From positions 1 through 7,102 of the forward strand of contig DASWHD010000054.1 of the NCBI GenBank assembly GCA_036393335.1: a stretch of DNA of 7,102 nucleotides, in the 5' to 3' direction. Shown piece after piece: positions 1-3,386 of this stretch (position 1 is the stretch's first letter; each line of letters begins with the position of its first letter). The stretch comes from DASWHD01 sp036393335 (GTDB lineage Bacteria; CG2-30-53-67; CG2-30-70-394). Under the pieces are notes generated by a model, which worked only from the letters and a program-made list of their open reading frames with translations, was not told the origin of the DNA and searched no databases. The position numbers were made by a program, and so were the translations under genes.

Positions 1-140
1 AACCCGCACGGCCGAAAACCGACAACCAACGGTTTCCTGTTGAAAACGCAAGAGTTCCGCCACCAACGCAGCGACCGCCCAGACTGGTTATACAGACCCA
101 AACCCGCTTTGTTTCCAGATTTATACAGACTGTCGAATAA
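1..140. other. Upstream cassette tail, no gene seen
   Basis: No open reading frame is convincing here. The stretch ends at a GTTATGC motif (143-149), the crossover end of the preceding cassette's attC. I could not find the complementary left arm of that site, so it may lie before the window or be degenerate. TTATACAGAC occurs twice (88-97 and 121-130) on the same strand. I see no clear sigma-70 promoter for the following gene. Confidence 0.4.
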
Positions 141-152
141 ATGTTATGCGTC

Positions 153-839
153 ATGACCGAGTCACGCACCGATAGCAGTGCCAAGCACCTAGCCGAGGCG
201 CAGGACTACTCGGATAGATTGAACGCTTCATTACCGGACCGGATACAGATCGCGGCGCTTACACTGAAGTCGAAATTGCCCTTTAAGGCCGTCTCGATCC
301 GTGAACTGCTAATTCATCGAATGGCCGCGCTGGCAAGCGCAGCCGTCGATCTCTTCAAGCAAAAACGCGCGATACCCGCCGTGATTCTTACGCGAGCAAT
401 CGTTGAGACTGCTGCGGTCATGCTCATCTTTCACGAGCGTCTTGGTCGATTTTTGGACGACAAGAGCAAAGACATTTCTGCGTTCGATGATTTCCTGATG
501 CGATGTCTCCTTGGAGCTAGGAACAACCCGGATATGCCGACGCCAACAAACATCCTTACGCTAGTGGATCGCGTTGAGCAAAGACTTCCTGGTTTCCGCG
601 GCGTCTACGATGGGCTCTGCGAATGCGCACATCCGAATTGGGCGGGCACATTTGGCGCCTACGGTCAAATTGACAAAGAGAATTTCGAGCTCAAGCTCGG
701 ACCGGCCGAGAGATCCACGGCCTACACCGTCGGACTGGCGGCATTGTCAGGAACGCTCTTGCTCTTTGAGCATTACTACAATGACTCAGGCGATCTGGTC
801 CGCAAGTTCAATGACTACTTTGAATCTCTGCCGACATGA
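153..839 (+). CDS. Cassette 1 gene, uncharacterised 228-residue protein
   Basis: I do not recognise this protein with confidence. It looks soluble and mostly helical, with no signal peptide and no clear membrane segment. A helix carrying RAIVE (R81 to E85) is followed about 65 residues later by YDGLCECAHPN (Y152, H160). An Arg-x3-Glu helix plus a late Tyr/His segment recalls DUF5677-type cassette proteins and, more loosely, HEPN-like helical folds; this is a weak inference. An ATG at 141 is in frame but lies inside the recombination-site core (GTTATGC, 143-149), so the ATG at 153 directly after it is preferred; neither start has a clear Shine-Dalgarno. The TGA stop at 837-839 falls one base before the attC left end, so the cassette is almost wholly coding. 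Expression probably depends on an upstream array promoter, as I see none within the cassette. Confidence 0.8.
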   Translation: MTESRTDSSAKHLAEAQDYSDRLNASLPDRIQIAALTLKSKLPFKAVSIRELLIHRMAALASAAVDLFKQKRAIPAVILTRAIVETAAVMLIFHERLGRFLDDKSKDISAFDDFLMRCLLGARNNPDMPTPTNILTLVDRVEQRLPGFRGVYDGLCECAHPNWAGTFGAYGQIDKENFELKLGPAERSTAYTVGLAALSGTLLLFEHYYNDSGDLVRKFNDYFESLPT

Positions 840-840
840 C

Positions 841-902
841 GCATAACCGTTTAATGCAGCCGACCGGCCGCAAGCGGCCGGCGGCTGATTAAGACGTTAG
901 CG
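841..902 (+). repeat. attC recombination site of cassette 1 (62 bp)
   Basis: The outer arms are GCATAAC (841-847) and GTTAGCG (896-902), the latter with the G/TT crossover position at 896/897. Inside, TTAAT (851-855) pairs with ATTAA (888-892), CAGCC (857-861) with GGCTG (883-887), and CCGGCCGC (864-871) with GCGGCCGG (874-881) around an AA loop. G856 is left unpaired between two stems, and 848-850 opposite 893-895 are unpaired. Extrahelical bases and an unpaired central spacer are the known structural marks of attC sites folded as single strands for IntI. The small loop and short length resemble compact attC sites. Confidence 0.88.
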
Positions 903-940
903 GCTTGTCGGTTTGCTCATGTCGAACCGGTCAGAAATGA

Positions 941-965
941 AAAGCCCCGGGGGTACCGGGGCTTT
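941..965. terminator. Terminator-like hairpin at the start of cassette 2
   Basis: AAAGCCCCGG (941-950) pairs perfectly with CCGGGGCTTT (956-965) around a GGGTA loop. The A-rich left side and T-rich right side would allow function on either strand, but the T run after the stem is interrupted (TGTGCTTGTT). It lies 40 bp past attC1 and would limit read-through from cassette 1 into later cassettes. Confidence 0.6.
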
Positions 966-1136
966 GTGCTTGTTGCACCCTAGCTCGTTCTGGGTGGCCG
1001 CCTATTCTTTCTCCGGGCGGCGACATGATCTTTGGCTATGTCGAGCTCTCGCTTGGGCACATGGTCCACTCCGCCGCATCTCACGGCATCATGTCACGGA
1101 GGTGGTCAAAATTTTGGTCAAGATCCGCCTCCTTTC

Positions 1137-1284
1137 GCTCGGCGCTATTTGCCGAGCTTCCGGATTTTATCCGGCGGTACGCCGGCGCTCAACAAACCAG
1201 CCGTCCAAAAGTTGGGCAACTGCCAGCAGCGGAGAAATTCTCCACTCCCGCTTCTTCACCGCGGGCGTTACTTCGGATCCCGCG
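1137..1284. repeat. Cluster of six short perfect inverted repeats
   Basis: In order: GCTCGGC/GCCGAGC (1137-1157, 7-nt loop); CCGGAT/ATCCGG (1160-1174, TTT loop); CCGGCG/CGCCGG (1171-1185, GTA loop, sharing bases with the previous one); AGTTG/CAACT (1210-1221, GG loop); GGAGAA/TTCTCC (1231-1243, one-base loop); CGCGGG/CCCGCG (1260-1284, 13-nt loop). All arms are exact. The first three could fold one after another in an RNA, except that the second and third compete for shared bases. Function is unknown. Confidence 0.55.
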
Positions 1285-1285
1285 C

Positions 1286-1406
1286 CTCTAACGAGGCGCT
1301 CCAGGCGACCCGGCAACAGGTGCGTTCCCTCGGGTTGGAAGATCGTGTCTCATCGCTCATTCGGCTCCGGTTTGGTTGCCGGGTCGCCTGAGCTTGATCG
1401 TTAGGC
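1286..1406 (+). repeat. attC recombination site of cassette 2 (121 bp)
   Basis: The left end is CTCTAAC (1286-1292) and the right end is GTTAGGC (1400-1406), with the crossover between G1400 and T1401. A perfect 16-bp stem joins 1302-1317 (CAGGCGACCCGGCAAC) to 1375-1390. Outside it, TAACGA at 1289-1294 pairs with TCGTTA at 1398-1403, separated from the main stem by a partly unpaired region. The 57-nt middle (1318-1374) is variable-loop sequence. It is twice the length of attC1 and unrelated to it in sequence, so the array holds mixed attC types. Confidence 0.87.
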
Positions 1407-1638
1407 ATAAGAAACCGGGCGTGGCCGTAGATGGCAAAGAAGAAAAAACTAAGCAATCCATTCTCCACCGGCGGTGGCGGCGTTCATTTTGAAGCGCATG
1501 TCCAAGCGTCATTTGTCGCGCTGATGCTTACCGGCGGGCACGCTCCCTGTCTTCCCTGCTGGCCCATTGCGGAAATCAAACTTCAGGGCAAGATTGACGG
1601 CTTTGATACAGACGACCTCGTTGTTGTCGTAGAAAACG

Positions 1639-1713
1639 TATCGTATCGGGGTCATATCGGTATCGGGTCATATCGGGGTCATATCGTATCGTATCGGGGT
1701 CATATCGGGGTCA
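1639..1713 (+). repeat. Tandem array of TATCGGGGTCA and shortened units
   Basis: There are four exact 11-bp units (1644-1654, 1671-1681, 1692-1702, 1703-1713), one 10-bp unit lacking a G (1661-1670), a TATCGG (1655-1660) and three TATCG units (1639-1643, 1682-1686, 1687-1691), all contiguous. The last unit shares its GGGTCA with the left inverted repeat of the adjoining RAYT element. The mix of full and cut-back units suggests slippage or repeated end processing at the element boundary. Confidence 0.9.
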
Positions 1714-1731
1714 GGCTTCGTTTATTTCATT
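1708..1731 (+). repeat. Left flanking inverted repeat of the RAYT element
   Basis: Pairs with 2676-2699 at 21 of 24 positions. Its first six bases are also the end of the last TATCGGGGTCA unit, so repeat array and element boundary merge. Confidence 0.75.
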
Positions 1732-1760
1732 GTCTACCGTAGGGGATGTACGCTGCCGCC

Positions 1761-2696
1761 ATGGCCAGGAAACCACGGCTCCATGTCCCCGGCGGGGTCT
1801 ACCATGTGATGCTGCGCGGCAACGCGGGGCAGGACATCTTCTTCTCCGATGGGGATCGCGCCGTCTTCTATCGGCTGGTCCAAGAGGGCATCGAGCGGTT
1901 CGGCCACCGGGTCCACGGGTTCTGCCTGATGACCAACCACGTCCACCTGCTCATCCAGGTGGCGGACGTGCCGCTCTCCCGCAGCCTGCAGAACCTCGCC
2001 TTCCGCTACACCCGCTGGATCAACCGAGAGCGCGGTCAGGTGGGGCATCTTTTTCAAGGGCGCTACAAGGCGGTGCTGGTCGATGCCGACGCCTATTTGC
2101 TGGAGCTGGTCCGGTACATCCATCTCAATCCCGTCCGCGCCGGGCTCGTCGCCGACCCGGTCGGGTATCCGTGGAGTGGCCACCGGGCCTATCTGGGGAT
2201 GGAGGCGATCCCCTGGCTCCACACGGAGTGGGTCCTGGGACAATTTGCCAAACGGCTGGCAACCAGTCGGAAACGGTATGCGGCGTTCGTCGCCGCCGGC
2301 ATGGCGGAGGGGCACCGGCCGGAGTTTCACGGGGGCGACGATGACGGCCGGGTCCTCGGGGAGGAGACCTTCCTGGCCCAGGTGCTGGAGGCGCCGTTGG
2401 TGCCGCACCCGCCCGATCTGGCGGCCATCCTCGAGTACGTCTGCACACGCTACGAGACAAACGTCGACGCGCTTGGCAAGCCCTCCCGCACCCGTCACCT
2501 CGCCGAGGCCCGGGGCGTGATCGGCTGGCTCGCCATGGACACCGGCGCGGCCACCCTCACCGAGGTGGCACGCCGCTTCCACCGCGACATCGCCACCCTG
2601 AGCCAGGCGGTGCGTCGTGTGGATCTGGCGTCCAAGCAAGACCCGGCCACGGCCCGAAAACTAGAACGGGCTGTAAATGAAATAACGAAAGCCTGA
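1761..2696 (+). CDS. REP-associated tyrosine transposase (RAYT, Y1/HUH family)
   Basis: This single-strand-specific DNA transposase/endonuclease is related to the IS200/IS605 TnpA. RAYTs cut at REP hairpins and are credited with spreading them. The protein is 311 residues. Residues 10-21 (PGGVYHVMLRGN) begin the Y1 domain, NHVHLLIQ gives the metal-binding HUH pair H60 and H62, and RYIHLNPVRAG supplies the likely catalytic tyrosine Y119. Residues about 220-287 resemble the DnaA C-terminal helix-turn-helix, as in the longer RAYTs that carry an added DNA-binding domain. An in-frame ATG at 1746 exists, but AGGGG abuts it directly. The start at 1761 gives the family-typical MARKPRLHVPGG; its ribosome binding site is poor. 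All key residues are present, so it may be active. The gene is GC-rich like the core genome, unlike the cassettes to its left. Confidence 0.93.
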   Translation: MARKPRLHVPGGVYHVMLRGNAGQDIFFSDGDRAVFYRLVQEGIERFGHRVHGFCLMTNHVHLLIQVADVPLSRSLQNLAFRYTRWINRERGQVGHLFQGRYKAVLVDADAYLLELVRYIHLNPVRAGLVADPVGYPWSGHRAYLGMEAIPWLHTEWVLGQFAKRLATSRKRYAAFVAAGMAEGHRPEFHGGDDDGRVLGEETFLAQVLEAPLVPHPPDLAAILEYVCTRYETNVDALGKPSRTRHLAEARGVIGWLAMDTGAATLTEVARRFHRDIATLSQAVRRVDLASKQDPATARKLERAVNEITKA

Positions 2697-2699
2697 CCC
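2676..2699 (+). repeat. Right flanking inverted repeat of the RAYT element
   Basis: Reverse-complement partner of 1708-1731. It encodes the final residues of the transposase and its TGA stop (2694-2696), so gene end and element end are fused. Confidence 0.75.
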
Positions 2700-2703
2700 T
2701 AGA

Positions 2704-2730
2704 CCCGGCGGTGTTGTTTCCCGCGCCGGG
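2704..2730. terminator. Weak hairpin between converging genes
   Basis: CCCGGCG (2704-2710) pairs with CGCCGGG (2724-2730) around a 13-nt loop, between the RAYT stop and the bactofilin stop. No T run follows on either strand, so termination is only a possibility. Confidence 0.3.
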
Positions 2731-2749
2731 ACGTGCGCCGCCGTGCGGC

Positions 2750-3301
2750 TCAGGCCGTCGAAACCTTTTGTCCCTCCTGCCGCTCGCGCTTGAAGGGAGA
2801 GGCCTTGTCGTCGCCGGGGGGGGGCTCTTCCTGCTTCTTGACCTCCGGCTTGGGCTTGGGTTTGGGCCGGTCGGCATCCATGTCGACGCTGCCCTTCAGG
2901 GTGGCGCCGTCGCGGATCACCAGGGAGGGGGTCTTGACGTCGCCGACGACCACGCCGTCCGGGCTGATCTCGAGCTGTTCCGTGGTCTCGACGTTACCCG
3001 TCACGTGCCCCTCGACCACCATCGAGTGGGCCTTGACCTCCGCCTCGATGGTCGCGCCCTTACCGATGGTCAAAGTGTGGTCCTTGACGGTGATCGTCCC
3101 TTCCACGCGGCCGAGGATCACCATGTCCTCGGCGGCCGTCAGCTCGCCTTTGACGATGACCGTCTTGCCGATGCGCATCGTAGGGGGCTGTTCGAAGGAA
3201 CGGGCGGGATGGGGCTGGGAGCGCGGGAATTGCTCGCGCAGCTCGTCGTCACGCGCCTTGGTCGGTGACACGTCTTGAAACTTATCGGCCTTGTTGAACA
3301 T
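2750..3301 (-). CDS. Bactofilin (polymer-forming cytoskeletal protein)
   Basis: Bactofilins polymerise without nucleotides into filaments that scaffold cell-wall enzymes, stalks or chromosome-partition proteins at the inner face of the membrane. This 183-residue protein has the usual layout. A polar N-terminal tail (1-42) precedes a beta-helical core (about 43-142) of short repeating strands with alternating hydrophobic residues and glycine turns: IGKTVIVKGEL, ILGRVEGTI, LTIGKGATIEAEV, MVVEGHVTGNV, LVIRDGATLKGSV. The C-terminal tail is charged and proline/lysine-rich (PKPKPKPEVKK, 147-157). The ATG at 3301 is chosen because GGAGG (3308-3312) sits 6 nt upstream; a TTG at 3307 would overlap that spacing. 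It is the last gene of the glyS-ppdK-bactofilin run. No peptidoglycan hydrolase or partition gene lies beside it here, so its particular role is unknown. Confidence 0.92.
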   Translation of the reverse strand: MFNKADKFQDVSPTKARDDELREQFPRSQPHPARSFEQPPTMRIGKTVIVKGELTAAEDMVILGRVEGTITVKDHTLTIGKGATIEAEVKAHSMVVEGHVTGNVETTEQLEISPDGVVVGDVKTPSLVIRDGATLKGSVDMDADRPKPKPKPEVKKQEEPPPGDDKASPFKRERQEGQKVSTA

Positions 3302-3307
3302 CGGCAA

Positions 3308-3312
3308 CCTCC
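3308..3312 (-). promoter_or_regulatory. Shine-Dalgarno of the bactofilin gene
   Basis: On the minus strand this reads GGAGG, 6 nt before the ATG at 3301. It decides the start in favour of ATG (MFNKADK) over the in-frame TTG two codons earlier. Confidence 0.75.
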
Positions 3313-3330
3313 GGAAGGATAGACCCCGAC

Positions 3331-3360
3331 CTCATCGGCACACGGATCCGTGCGAATGAG
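3331..3360. repeat. Imperfect inverted repeat with a perfect 12-bp palindrome
   Basis: CACGGATCCGTG (3341-3352) is a perfect palindrome with no loop. It is enclosed by CTCAT (3331-3335) and ATGAG (3356-3360), which are also complementary. It lies in the 85-bp gap between ppdK and the bactofilin gene. It could be a dimeric regulator's operator or a 3'-end hairpin of the ppdK message. No T run follows on the minus strand, so a standard terminator is not supported. Confidence 0.5.
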
Positions 3361-3386
3361 AAATAAATAAGCAGCGGTGGCGACGT

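Larger units (their letters stand above)
897..1285. other. Body of cassette 2, no convincing gene
   Basis: This stretch lies between two attC sites. The forward frames that stay open (from 913, 1025 and 1032) overlap one another, lack ribosome binding sites and give arginine/serine-rich products unlike any family I know. The 1025 frame ends with TAA at 1289-1291 inside the attC arm, a common place for cassette genes to stop, so an 88-residue gene cannot be excluded. What stands out is secondary structure: a terminator-like hairpin at 941-965 and six perfect inverted repeats between 1137 and 1284. A non-coding cassette or one encoding a structured RNA is as likely as a protein gene. Confidence 0.5.
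1..1638 (+). mobile_element. Distal part of an integron gene-cassette array
   Basis: Two attC-like sites (841-902, 1286-1406) divide the stretch into cassette 1 (144-896), cassette 2 (897-1400) and a cut-off cassette 3 (from 1401). All lie in the same orientation. The strongest evidence is boundary matching: GTTATGCGTC at 143-152 is the exact reverse complement of 838-847, and GTTAGCGGC at 896-904 matches the reverse complement of 1284-1292 at 8 of 9 positions. This is expected when each cassette carries both halves of its own recombination site. The base composition is visibly less GC-rich than in the core genes from 2750 onward. No integrase gene or attI is in the window; with this orientation they should lie to the left. 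Whether this is a mobile or a sedentary chromosomal integron cannot be told here. Confidence 0.8.
1431..1742 (+). pseudogene. Truncated N-terminus of a large nuclease-like cassette protein
   Basis: About 69 codons look genuine. The N-terminus has a lysine-rich start, then NPFSTGGGGVHFE (residues 9-21), PCLPCWPI (39-46) and IKLQGKIDGFDTDDLVVVVE (49-68). I associate this pattern with the N-terminus of large uncharacterised proteins, often in accessory regions, whose first domain resembles dsDNA nucleases of the Cap4/DUF4297 type (an early Glu, then a DD pair, then a Gln/Glu-x-Lys). The family link is from memory and tentative. The expected Gln/Glu-x-Lys would lie just past the break, so the domain is incomplete. 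From 1639 the frame runs through the TATCGGGGTCA repeats, encoding SYRGHI-like repeats, to a chance TAG at 1740-1742. It begins 30 bp after the cassette boundary, has no clear ribosome binding site, and is almost certainly non-functional. Confidence 0.65.
1708..2699 (+). mobile_element. RAYT element with 24-bp flanking inverted repeats
   Basis: The 24 bases at 1708-1731, starting GGGTCAGGCTT, match the reverse complement of 2676-2699 at 21 of 24 positions; the three mismatches are consecutive (1719-1721). Together they enclose a single transposase gene. The right repeat contains the last codons and the TGA stop of that gene. RAYTs are usually domesticated and flanked by REP sequences rather than by transposon-style terminal repeats. 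These flanks lack an obvious GTAG-plus-hairpin REP form, so whether the unit moves as a whole is open. I saw no clear target-site duplication. Confidence 0.7.

Noticed and set aside
1025..1291. 88-codon + strand frame ending in the attC2 arm
   Set aside because: Its stop position is suggestive, but there is no Shine-Dalgarno, the composition is unconvincing, and it is built over palindromes. It is mentioned under the cassette body and not called as a gene.
913..1404. Open frame of 163 codons on the + strand through cassette 2
   Set aside because: It starts at TTG without a ribosome binding site, runs through the terminator-like hairpin and nearly the whole attC2, and its product is arginine/serine-rich without family features.
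1268..1468. 66-codon minus-strand frame over attC2
   Set aside because: It is simply the translated reverse strand of the attC; such frames recur wherever this attC type occurs.
1639..1713. CRISPR-like array
   Set aside because: The units are 5-11 bp and contiguous, with no unique spacers, so this is a tandem repeat.
1741..1748. ATG at 1746 as the RAYT start
   Set aside because: AGGGG directly touches this ATG, leaving no spacing, and the extra MYAAA residues are not family-like. The start at 1761 is preferred but not proven.
1734..2639. 301-codon minus-strand frame opposite the RAYT gene
   Set aside because: It is a shadow frame caused by high GC content; the + strand frame has the HUH and Tyr motifs.
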